Program-made: the position numbers and the translations under genes
Notes under the pieces: generated by a model
Databases searched by the model: none
Told to the model about the DNA's origin: nothing
The model's input: the letters and a program-made list of their open reading frames with translations, nothing else
In this document: positions 1-6,526 of the stretch, piece by piece
How positions within the stretch are numbered: position 1 is the stretch's first letter
Layout of the letters: each line of letters starts with the position of its first letter
Assembly (NCBI GenBank): GCA_947630535.1
Contig: CANRHZ010000012.1
Location: 1-44,541 of the forward strand
From: Candidatus Gastranaerophilales bacterium
GTDB lineage: Bacteria > Cyanobacteriota > Vampirovibrionia > Gastranaerophilales > Gastranaerophilaceae
DNA length: 44,541 bases
Direction of reading: 5' to 3'

Positions 1-729
1 ACCGACCTCAAAGCATCAGCAGCAGAAAGCTTTATAGTTGATGGCTTATCCAAGGTTTATAGGGTTCAAAATGTATGCAACAAAAATAACTTAAAAGCAT
101 GCGGTATTCCACCCACAATAATAACTTTGAGCGGGAATAGTCTTGATTTTCCAAAAACAGTAAGCTTATTAAAAGCCGGTTTAACTAATGGCTACAATAA
201 AACAATGGATACGGATGCTGCCGCCTTTGAAACGGTAAACGGTGAATCAATCGCACTATTTTATAACCCAGTTTGCGAATCAGACCATCCTGAAACAAAC
301 CACTATGCAGGTCAAGTATTTTGTGTAAATATGATATATGATCTTAATGGTCTAAAAGGCCCGAATGAGGTCGGAAAAGATGTAGGATTTATTACGGTTC
401 TTTATAGAACAAATAGCGTTGTTGTAGCCCCAAATCCATTTTCAAGTGATGCTTCAACATCAACTGCACCATCTTATAGCGAGGATGGGTCTGATGCAGG
501 TTCTCTTTGTGCAAAACTGGGAGAAGATGCAAGGCTTCCTAATAGAGATGAACTTGCTTCAATGTCTGTTAACTGTAATATAGTTGGTATAACATCCGGT
601 AACTACTGGTCAGGCTCAGTCATTTCTTCAGGGGAAAAAGGCCTTGCATGGGGACAGAGCATAAACAGTGGGGTCCGCTACAGGGGCAAACGCTCGGAGT
701 CGGTCTCCGTTCGTTGCGTAAAAAAATAA
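1..729 (+). CDS. Pilin-like protein with DUF1566/lectin-like C-terminus (5' partial)
   Basis: The frame is open from base 1, so the gene enters from outside the window; the TTG at 127 lies inside it and is not the start. The visible 242 residues match the protein at the right edge almost throughout (FIVDGLSKVYRVQN, then MIYDLNGLKGPNEVGKD). The paralogue shows that the missing N-terminus is a type IV pilin/pseudopilin helix. The C-terminal part has the pattern LC...ARLP..DEL...GNYWSGS...GLAW...VRCVK, resembling DUF1566 or Fibrobacter-type paralogous domains of the C-type-lectin/FGE fold. Family knowledge suggests a surface or pilus-associated binding protein; the ligand is unknown. The last 23 residues before VRCVK are hypervariable relative to the paralogue and locally G+C rich (see the variable-region entry). 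An inverted repeat follows the stop. Confidence 0.75.
   Translation, partial: TDLKASAAESFIVDGLSKVYRVQNVCNKNNLKACGIPPTIITLSGNSLDFPKTVSLLKAGLTNGYNKTMDTDAAAFETVNGESIALFYNPVCESDHPETNHYAGQVFCVNMIYDLNGLKGPNEVGKDVGFITVLYRTNSVVVAPNPFSSDASTSTAPSYSEDGSDAGSLCAKLGEDARLPNRDELASMSVNCNIVGITSGNYWSGSVISSGEKGLAWGQSINSGVRYRGKRSESVSVRCVKK
652..708 (+). other. Candidate DGR-type variable region, copy 1
   Basis: This 19-codon stretch lies between the conserved block GGCCTTGCATGG (640-651) and the conserved end GTTCGYTGCGTAAAA. Compared with the copy at 43633-43689 it has 22 base differences in 13 codons; 11 codons change the amino acid and only two are silent. In 17 of the 22 positions one copy has A. Several variable codons keep a third-position C (AGC/GGC, GTC/ACC, GGC/TAC, GTC/AAC, TCC/TAC), as expected from AAC template codons. 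G+C is 35 of 57 bases, well above the AT-rich surroundings. The assignment is inference because no template repeat or reverse transcriptase is visible here. Confidence 0.5.
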
Positions 730-759
730 TTTTTTAAAAAAGATAGCTTTTCATTTTCA

Positions 760-816
760 AAACGATAAAATTTACCTTGCAATATCACTACAGTTGCGGG
801 GTTTATTTTATCGTTT
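760..816. terminator. Inverted repeat between convergent genes, possible two-way terminator
   Basis: A perfect 12-base inverted repeat (AAACGATAAAAT at 760-771 and its complement at 805-816) encloses a 33-base loop. It sits between the stop of the left pilin-like gene and the stop of the HAD gene, which converge. The loop is long for an intrinsic terminator. Repeats downstream of variable regions are also known in diversity-generating retroelement targets, so the role is open. Confidence 0.4.
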
Positions 817-823
817 CAAACAT

Positions 824-1783
824 CTAAGCAACCAAATCAAGTCTTTTGGCGCATTCAATAACCCCATCACTCAAAGCTCCCCTTGGAACTTGAATTACGT
901 TGTCTTTCCCCTCAAGAGCCTTTGCCAGAGTTTTATCATTACCTACCTGAATTGCAAGAATGTTGTCATCAGTCAACATCTCAATATCATTAGAATTGTC
1001 CCCTGCACGCACTTCATCCGTGTTGTCATCCATCTTGCTTTTTACATAATCGGCAGCGGTTCCTTTATTTATATCCGAACGCTCAAAATCGCTTACTATT
1101 GTTAATTCTTCTTTGGCATCAAGTTGTGTTTTGTATCCGTTTTTATCAAGCAGTTTTTTTATATCTTTATTTAAATCTGCAGCAAAATTCTTGAGTTCTT
1201 CTTTTTTATATTCTGTATTTCCTTTAATATTAACTCTTAATTGAATTCCCGGCGGAACAATTGATACTTCCCATCTTGAAAATTGAGAGGTTTCATCAAT
1301 CTTTTTTCTGGGCTTAGAATACACAATGGTTTCATCATTATTTTTCCTTAAAATAAACCCTTTTTCTTCCGTTAGGTATTTGCCTATAATTTCAAGCGGT
1401 TTTTTGTTATTTTTTGCCCAGTCACTATTTTCAAATTTAAGGTAATTTATATCTTTATTGAATAACTGTGCCATCCATTCTCTCGGGCTGAGGTTTTTTG
1501 GTCTTTCAAGAATTCTTTTCCCGTCTTGAAGCAATATCGCATCAATTGGCATTGTTGTTTCTTTTAATATGTCTTTTATTTCTTTTATTTCACTATAGTT
1601 TCTTCCAGTATTAAGAACAACGCTATCAAACTTTGCTTTTTGAATGGCATCTTCGGTTGCTTTAAATGAGGCCATGTTGTACTTTCTGTCCGGAAGGCTT
1701 TTTAAATCAGAACTCGTTGGAATTAACAGAGTTCCGTCAATATCACAAGTGAACATTCTTCCAAGAAATGATATCTGAGACAT
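824..1783 (-). CDS. HAD-superfamily phosphatase (Cof/sucrose-phosphatase-like)
   Basis: A 319-residue predicted phosphohydrolase. The nucleophile motif I FTCDIDGTLL is at residues 11-20, motif II VLNTGR near 56-61, a motif III lysine in NKGTAADY near 240, and motif IV GDNSNDIEML near 264-273. Together these give a complete HAD type IIB active site, so it is probably a magnesium-dependent phosphatase on a sugar phosphate or similar small substrate. The cap region is somewhat longer than in typical Cof proteins. The ATG at 1783 is preceded by GGAG at good spacing. It is transcribed alone, convergent with the pilin-like gene. The N-terminus MSQISFLG is loosely similar to the short N-terminal motif in the next two proteins. 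The exact substrate cannot be read from sequence. Confidence 0.8.
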   Translation of the reverse strand: MSQISFLGRMFTCDIDGTLLIPTSSDLKSLPDRKYNMASFKATEDAIQKAKFDSVVLNTGRNYSEIKEIKDILKETTMPIDAILLQDGKRILERPKNLSPREWMAQLFNKDINYLKFENSDWAKNNKKPLEIIGKYLTEEKGFILRKNNDETIVYSKPRKKIDETSQFSRWEVSIVPPGIQLRVNIKGNTEYKKEELKNFAADLNKDIKKLLDKNGYKTQLDAKEELTIVSDFERSDINKGTAADYVKSKMDDNTDEVRAGDNSNDIEMLTDDNILAIQVGNDKTLAKALEGKDNVIQVPRGALSDGVIECAKRLDLVA

Positions 1784-1949
1784 AATATTTCTCCATTTTT
1801 GCTTAAATAACCATCCTGAATAATTTTTATTTACACAATAAATTTTATTTGTTACAATACTTAATAATATAAATAATATGTATCAATTCTAAAAATTTTT
1901 AGGTTTTAATTCTGTACGTAATTCAGTTAGGTGTTAAATAAATATTATT

Positions 1950-2990
1950 ATGCTCAATGTTTGCACAAATTATGCAAAATATACCCCAAAAATAATTGCT
2001 TTTAAGGGAAGCAGCAAAATCAGTGCGCTTAATAATAATCCTAAAACAGAAGCATGCGCAATTTCTCAATCCTACCCGATTTCATATGAATTATACTCAA
2101 ACCGATTGAATACCCGAAGAAAAATTCTTGAAAATTTCAGACCTAATCTGCTTTCAAATACTAAAATAGATTACAGAAAATGGCTTGAACAGTTTGAAAC
2201 AAACGAGGAAAAATATCTTGCAGTGAGGATGCTTGAAAATTACTTTTACATAGATACGGATAACGCAAGATGTGCATTCAGAAAGCTTTATCTTGATTTA
2301 TCAGAAGAAACGGATATCTCAAAAACCAATTTTGCAACTTTCGGAACGGCAAAAAGCGGTTCTTATATGGGATATTTATTCAGACAAGCAAACAAGTTAC
2401 GCTCAAAAGGTACGGTTAGCCATGAATATAGCCCCAAAGACAAAATCCAAAAAGACAAATTTATTACATCTGACCAATTAGGAGATGTTGAATTTAATAA
2501 AGAACAAAAGAAAAAAGGCATGGAAAATATTGCTATTATTGACGATATTATAGGAGATGGCGACTCCTTTATCGAATATTTAACTCCCGAGATTTATAAT
2601 TCACTAAAACAGTATAAAAATGTTTATTACCTGACTTTAGTAAAAGATCCCGACGGTGAAAAAAGGGTAAAAGAAAGATTTCCCGACTTGAACATTAAAT
2701 TTAGAACGGCTCAGGAAGTTTATAAATACGATTCAAAAGAAAACAAAAATTTTAGCGACTACGAAAAAGCAAAAATTGACTATATGTTAAAAAAATACGG
2801 CGAGAAAATCAACCCTTCTCTTGTAGAGAAATATTCACGTTCAAAACTTTTTGTTTCTTTTGATTGGAATACTCCGGGTAACTCCCCTATGATATTTAAC
2901 GTAACAAATTCAAATTGGAATGGGCTTTTTCAAAGATATAACGGGCTTGAAGAAGGGGATGTCGGAGCAAAGTTTAATTTCTTGGGATAA
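1950..2990 (+). CDS. Phosphoribosyltransferase-like protein (PRTase-CE-like)
   Basis: A 346-residue protein. A PRPP-binding-like loop IAIIDDIIGDGDSF is at residues 194-207. An upstream GTAKSGSYMGYLFR segment lies near 132-145. The C-terminal segment FDWNTPGNSP...WNGLFQRY near 308-330 resembles the closing motif (TPNN...W..LFpR) of the PRTase-CE family described by Aravind and colleagues in biological-conflict systems. The helical region WLEQF...LAVRMLENY also fits that family. The N-terminus contains a stray IIAFKGSSK motif, shared in type with the neighbouring kinase-like protein. It ends 6 bases from the convergent kinase-like gene. The enzymatic role is not known and the family call is from motif resemblance only. 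Confidence 0.55.
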   Translation: MLNVCTNYAKYTPKIIAFKGSSKISALNNNPKTEACAISQSYPISYELYSNRLNTRRKILENFRPNLLSNTKIDYRKWLEQFETNEEKYLAVRMLENYFYIDTDNARCAFRKLYLDLSEETDISKTNFATFGTAKSGSYMGYLFRQANKLRSKGTVSHEYSPKDKIQKDKFITSDQLGDVEFNKEQKKKGMENIAIIDDIIGDGDSFIEYLTPEIYNSLKQYKNVYYLTLVKDPDGEKRVKERFPDLNIKFRTAQEVYKYDSKENKNFSDYEKAKIDYMLKKYGEKINPSLVEKYSRSKLFVSFDWNTPGNSPMIFNVTNSNWNGLFQRYNGLEEGDVGAKFNFLG

Positions 2991-2996
2991 ATCTTT

Positions 2997-4364
2997 TTAA
3001 TTAAAAAGTTCTCTATACTTTTCTTTTTCCGTTTCACTAAAAGTATCAATTACCTCTTTTGGACAGGGCTCAAATTTTGCTCCTAAGGCTATAAGGTATT
3101 CAATATCTTCCTTTTTAAATTTTGAAACGTAATCTGATGTCTGATACCTTGTAAACTCTTTGGTGGCTTCACTGTTATTTTGGCTTGGAATTCTATTCAT
3201 AAAGAAAAAATCGTTTATAAAGGTTAAAAATTCTTCTTTATCTTTATTTTTTTCTCTAAACTTTTTAACTTCATCAATTTTCCTTTTTTCAATTAAAGGG
3301 AATAAAAGTCTTGCATATTTTGCATCAGACCTGTTTTTAAATCTGTAACTAATTCCACCGTAATCTACAATTTTTTTCCCGAGTTTATTTCCTTTTGTAA
3401 TAACATCGGGGTTTATTACGTATTGTGTATTCCAAGGGTTGTTTGAATATATTTTTTCGTATTCTTCTATATCCGCTTTTAAATCGTAAGTGTCCTCATC
3501 TTCGCATAAGCCTGTTAACATATACCCTTTGTCAAAATCGGCGCAATAAAACCTTGAACACTTATCTTGTGGCAAGATTTCATTTAAATAAATTGCATTT
3601 ACGGATTCTGATATAATTCCGTTTTTAGATAACGCATTATAATAACCTCCGTTATTTTTTGGCACCTTCAGGACAAATTTTTCTTTGCCGCATTCAATTT
3701 TAAAAGTTATTCCAAAAGAACCTTCATATATATAACTTAATTTACATTTCTTTTTTGTATTTTCGGATAACTTTTCTTGAAGCCATTTTGTTAAATGTTT
3801 ATAATCGGCATTATAGTTTTTTTTGTATTCTTCTCTGACTTGTTCGCTGAATTTGCCTAAATCGTCGCATATATTTTTTGTTAATTCCCCTCTTTTGTTT
3901 TTGTCTTTTGAATCAATAAAAACTAAGGGCAGGGACCCTATCGCTCCATAATTTGTATAATGTCTTAAAACTTTATCTACAAGCATGTTTCCATCTAATG
4001 TATTTTTTTTAAAAAAATGGTACGGTTTTTTGGAAAAACTGTTTTCTTCTTCACCGTTTGTATAATTTATGTAGCCTTCTCTTGTATAAGCATATTTCTT
4101 TTTCGCCCTTCTGCCTGATGAAAGGTCAATTGTTCCGTATTCTTCCAGATTAGAAAGGTATGAAACCGCCTTATAGAAAAGACTTTTATCGCACACTGGC
4201 TCATAATTTTCACTGTCCCATCCGTCAATTTTGCCGTCACCATCAACAAAATAACTTTTTGCATAATTTATTTTGTCTTTATCTTTTATGCTTTTTTCAT
4301 CCGTGATAATTGTGCCGCTTTTAAAAGAAGGTTTAATATAAGAATTTATTTTGTATATTTTCAT
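2997..4364 (-). CDS. Kinase-like protein with EF-hand-like loop
   Basis: A 455-residue protein. Residues 211-236 look like a protein-kinase glycine loop plus the VAIK lysine (YIYEGSFGITFKI, then FVLKVPK with Lys233). Residues 331-337 (KIVDYGG) resemble the DFG magnesium loop. The usual HRD/HGD catalytic aspartate loop is not evident in the NPWNTQYVIN stretch before it, so it may be a divergent kinase or a pseudokinase. Residues 41-50 (DGDGKIDGWD) match positions 3-12 of an EF-hand or dockerin calcium loop, lacking the first acidic residue. The extreme N-terminus has IKPSFKSG, like the neighbour's IIAFKGSS. No signal peptide is evident. TATAAT lies 6 bases before the ATG, with AAGGA 13 bases before it. 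Confidence 0.5.
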   Translation of the reverse strand: MKIYKINSYIKPSFKSGTIITDEKSIKDKDKINYAKSYFVDGDGKIDGWDSENYEPVCDKSLFYKAVSYLSNLEEYGTIDLSSGRRAKKKYAYTREGYINYTNGEEENSFSKKPYHFFKKNTLDGNMLVDKVLRHYTNYGAIGSLPLVFIDSKDKNKRGELTKNICDDLGKFSEQVREEYKKNYNADYKHLTKWLQEKLSENTKKKCKLSYIYEGSFGITFKIECGKEKFVLKVPKNNGGYYNALSKNGIISESVNAIYLNEILPQDKCSRFYCADFDKGYMLTGLCEDEDTYDLKADIEEYEKIYSNNPWNTQYVINPDVITKGNKLGKKIVDYGGISYRFKNRSDAKYARLLFPLIEKRKIDEVKKFREKNKDKEEFLTFINDFFFMNRIPSQNNSEATKEFTRYQTSDYVSKFKKEDIEYLIALGAKFEPCPKEVIDTFSETEKEKYRELFN

Positions 4365-4370
4365 AATAAA

Positions 4371-4398
4371 ATTATAATCCTTGAAGTAGCTTTATAAA
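4371..4398 (-). promoter_or_regulatory. Possible promoter of kinase-like gene, near-leaderless
   Basis: On the minus strand TATAAT (4376-4371) lies 6 bases before the ATG at 4364, with TTTATA (4398-4393) 16 bases further upstream. If this is used, the mRNA would start at or next to the ATG. AAGGA partly overlaps the area, so a longer leader is also possible. Confidence 0.35.
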
Positions 4399-4428
4399 AA
4401 TGCTGAATGAAAATTGTTGCCATCTTAA

Positions 4429-4463
4429 ATAAAAAAATAACCCCGCAAATTGTATGCGAGGTT
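4429..4463 (-). terminator. Intrinsic terminator after rplT
   Basis: On the minus strand a 9-base-pair stem, AACCTCGCA with TGCGGGGTT (one G-T pair), and a 7-base loop are followed by a T-rich run. It lies 26 bases after the rplT stop and closes the rpmI-rplT unit. Confidence 0.8.
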
Positions 4464-4488
4464 AATTATTTTAAAATATAAGACAAAA

Positions 4489-4833
4489 TTAGGCGATAAC
4501 TTTATCTACAATTACTCTAAAAGCTTCAGAGTCGTTAACTGCAAGTTCAGCTAACATTTTTCTGTTAACTTGAATATTTGCTTTTTTAAGAAGGTTCATA
4601 AATTTTGAATATGTAAGACCGTATTCTCTAACGGCAGCGTTTATTCTTACAATCCATAACGACCTCATTTGTCTTTTTACAACCCTTCTGTCACGATAAG
4701 CATATTTAAGAGCTTTCATAACAGCTTGATTTGCCACTTTAAATATTCTTGAACGAGCTCCGATAAAGCCTTTTGCAAGTTTTAAAATCTTTTTATGTCT
4801 TTTTCTTGATACGTTTCCACGTTTAACTCTCAT
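4489..4833 (-). CDS. rplT: 50S ribosomal protein L20
   Basis: A 114-residue protein with the standard L20 N-terminus ([20 protein letters not shown]), the basic [13 protein letters not shown] segment and the C-terminal NRKMLAELA segment, at normal length for the family. L20 binds 23S rRNA early in 50S assembly and in many bacteria also represses its own operon by binding the mRNA leader. It lies 11 bases after rpmI and is followed by a clear intrinsic terminator. The usual upstream partner infC is not present, so the operon here is just rpmI-rplT. Confidence 0.97.
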   Translation of the reverse strand: MRVKRGNVSRKRHKKILKLAKGFIGARSRIFKVANQAVMKALKYAYRDRRVVKRQMRSLWIVRINAAVREYGLTYSKFMNLLKKANIQVNRKMLAELAVNDSEAFRVIVDKVIA

Positions 4834-4844
4834 TTTTCACCTTC

Positions 4845-5057
4845 CTATCTTGAATACTTTTTAATGTATGGTAACTCTTTTGTAATTAAGTCGAGGTTTC
4901 TGTCTGAAACTTCAACCATCCCCGTTATTCTGTTTTTTCTTGCGGGGGATTTATGTGCAAGAAGGTGTCCTTTTCCTGCCTGAGCTCTTAAAATTTTGCC
5001 GGAGGCAGTCACTTTGTAGCGTTTAGCCGCAGATCTGTGTGTTTTCATTTTAGGCAT
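4845..5057 (-). CDS. rpmI: 50S ribosomal protein L35
   Basis: A 70-residue protein beginning MPKMKTHRSAAKRYKVTASGK, the hallmark of L35, with the KSPARKNR basic stretch in the middle. The ATG is preceded by AAGGAG at ideal spacing. It is first gene of the rpmI-rplT unit. A leader of up to 150 bases separates it from the divergent SIMPL gene. Confidence 0.96.
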   Translation of the reverse strand: MPKMKTHRSAAKRYKVTASGKILRAQAGKGHLLAHKSPARKNRITGMVEVSDRNLDLITKELPYIKKYSR

Positions 5058-5082
5058 TTTATTTTCTCCTTTTAATTTCCTT

Positions 5083-5104
5083 GCGGTATACCTTAAAAAA
5101 CCGC
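5083..5104 (-). promoter_or_regulatory. Leader hairpin upstream of rpmI
   Basis: A 5-base-pair stem (GCGGT with ACCGC) and a 12-base loop lie 26 bases upstream of the rpmI start, just before its ribosome binding site. L20 autoregulation acts through leader structures in other bacteria; whether this short hairpin takes part is inference. Confidence 0.3.
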
Positions 5105-5161
5105 TTCAGATTGTATTTGCATGGCTAATTTTAACAAATAAAAATAAAAATACAAGAAGTA

Positions 5162-5190
5162 TTTGCAATAATCAAATCGGGGCTTATAAT
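5162..5190 (+). promoter_or_regulatory. Promoter of the SIMPL-domain gene
   Basis: TATAAT at 5185-5190 is preceded by a TTTGCA -35-like hexamer (5162-5167) with 17-base spacing. AAGGAG follows before the ATG at 5212, so the leader is short but has a normal ribosome binding site. Confidence 0.5.
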
Positions 5191-5211
5191 TATCTAAAAA
5201 GGAGATTTATT

Positions 5212-5958
5212 ATGTCAGAATTTAAAGAAATAAAAGATTATCAAATTATACTTTTCGGGGTAATTATTGCCCTTGGCGCCGTTTTTTCAACGGCAATTTT
5301 TACAAAAGGGGTTATTAAATTTCAAAAATTACAAAACCAGACAATTACGGTAACCGGTTCTGCAAGTCAAAATGTTACATCCGATTTTTCCGTTTTGAAT
5401 ATATCCTACAGAGCTTCTGCCCCAAGCCTTAAAGTCGGATATCAAAAAATGAATGAAGATAAAGAAAAAATTAAAGCTTTTCTTGTAAAATCAGGAATTG
5501 ACCCTAAGGATATAAACTTCGGACAAATTTCAAATTACGAAGTAAATAAAAGAGAAGGAAATTTTTATACAAATGAAGTTGATTTTTATAAGTTAGATTC
5601 AAACGTCAAAGTGTCATCAAATAATATCAACCTAATTAGCGATATTTCAAAAAGATTGGATGAACTTATAAATCAAAATGTAGAAATTAACTATTCAAAT
5701 GTTGAATATTTTGTTTCAAATATTGACGATATCAAAATTAAAATGGTTGGCGAAGCAACCAAAAACGCAAAACAAAGGGCAGAATCCATGGTAAAATCCA
5801 CAAACGATAAAATAGGAAGCCTTAATTCCGCCAAAATGGGAGTTTTTCAGATAGTTCCCGTTAATTCAACCGAAGTTTCCGATATGGGAATAAACGATAC
5901 AAATTCAATCGAAAAAAAGGTTGTTGCCGTTGTTAATGCAACTTTTACGGTTAAATAA
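5212..5958 (+). CDS. SIMPL (DUF541) domain membrane-anchored protein
   Basis: A 248-residue protein with one N-terminal membrane segment (about residues 11-33: IILFGVIIALGAVF...) followed by a SIMPL domain opening with ITVTGSASQNVTSDFSVLNISY. The rest alternates strands and helices typical of this family, with paired asparagine/serine-rich strands. Members are periplasmic or surface proteins of poorly defined role, some linked to stress or membrane integrity. A strong AAGGAG ribosome binding site and a TATAAT promoter precede it. It is a single gene whose 3' end overlaps the convergent nuclease gene by 8 bases. Confidence 0.85.
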   Translation: MSEFKEIKDYQIILFGVIIALGAVFSTAIFTKGVIKFQKLQNQTITVTGSASQNVTSDFSVLNISYRASAPSLKVGYQKMNEDKEKIKAFLVKSGIDPKDINFGQISNYEVNKREGNFYTNEVDFYKLDSNVKVSSNNINLISDISKRLDELINQNVEINYSNVEYFVSNIDDIKIKMVGEATKNAKQRAESMVKSTNDKIGSLNSAKMGVFQIVPVNSTEVSDMGINDTNSIEKKVVAVVNATFTVK

Positions 5959-6526
5959 CATTTGATACTATTTGATTGATTTTATCTAAATACCCGCCTT
6001 GATAGCTTGTTTTAGCATATTTTTTGCTTTCAAGAGAATAATAAACCATCTCAATATTTTTCGTATTAAAAAGTCTTGATAGCGAGTGCATATAAACAAC
6101 TGTCTGTATATCATCTTTTGGGTCTTTTGGGAGATTTTTTGTTTTCCAATCCGCTATGACATAGTTGTGGCCTGTATTAATAACGGCATCAAACCTTCCC
6201 GTTAAAAAATAAGGTTTATTATTCAAGCTCTCTTTTATAAAAAACGGGTATTCTATATATTTTTCATTACCGGATTTTATGAGTTTTATTATATCCGAAT
6301 TTTTAATATCGAGCCATAAAATGTAATCGTCTTTATCAAGCGAACTTTCGAATTTTTCTGTATTATACCCCTTAAGATAATAACAAATAAGCCCGTGAAG
6401 CAGGTTTCCCTTTTTTAATTCTTCACTATAAGGCATAATTTCAAGGTTATCTATATATTTATTTTTAAATTCTTCATAAGAACCGTTTATAACCTTAAGG
6501 GAATTTGCGCTGAATGTATTAATCAT
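5951..6526 (-). CDS. PD-(D/E)XK nuclease (RecB/AddB C-terminal type)
   Basis: A 191-residue protein with the core GRFDAVI...YVIADWKTK, i.e. the aspartate and D-x-K residues of the PD-(D/E)XK nuclease fold, followed by the DIQTVVYMHSL helix with the conserved Q..Y. RecB and AddA/AddB carry such a domain at their C-terminus. Here it is a separate small gene whose start overlaps the end of the two-motor helicase by 8 bases, so the two probably form one recombination/repair enzyme. The conserved upstream glutamate/histidine helix is plausible (GLICYYL). No iron-sulfur cysteines are seen. Confidence 0.75.
   Translation of the reverse strand: MINTFSANSLKVINGSYEEFKNKYIDNLEIMPYSEELKKGNLLHGLICYYLKGYNTEKFESSLDKDDYILWLDIKNSDIIKLIKSGNEKYIEYPFFIKESLNNKPYFLTGRFDAVINTGHNYVIADWKTKNLPKDPKDDIQTVVYMHSLSRLFNTKNIEMVYYSLESKKYAKTSYQGGYLDKINQIVSNVI

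Noticed and set aside
127-729. TTG at 127 as the start of the left pilin-like gene
   Set aside because: The frame is open to base 1 and residues before the TTG match the paralogue, so the gene is truncated by the window edge.
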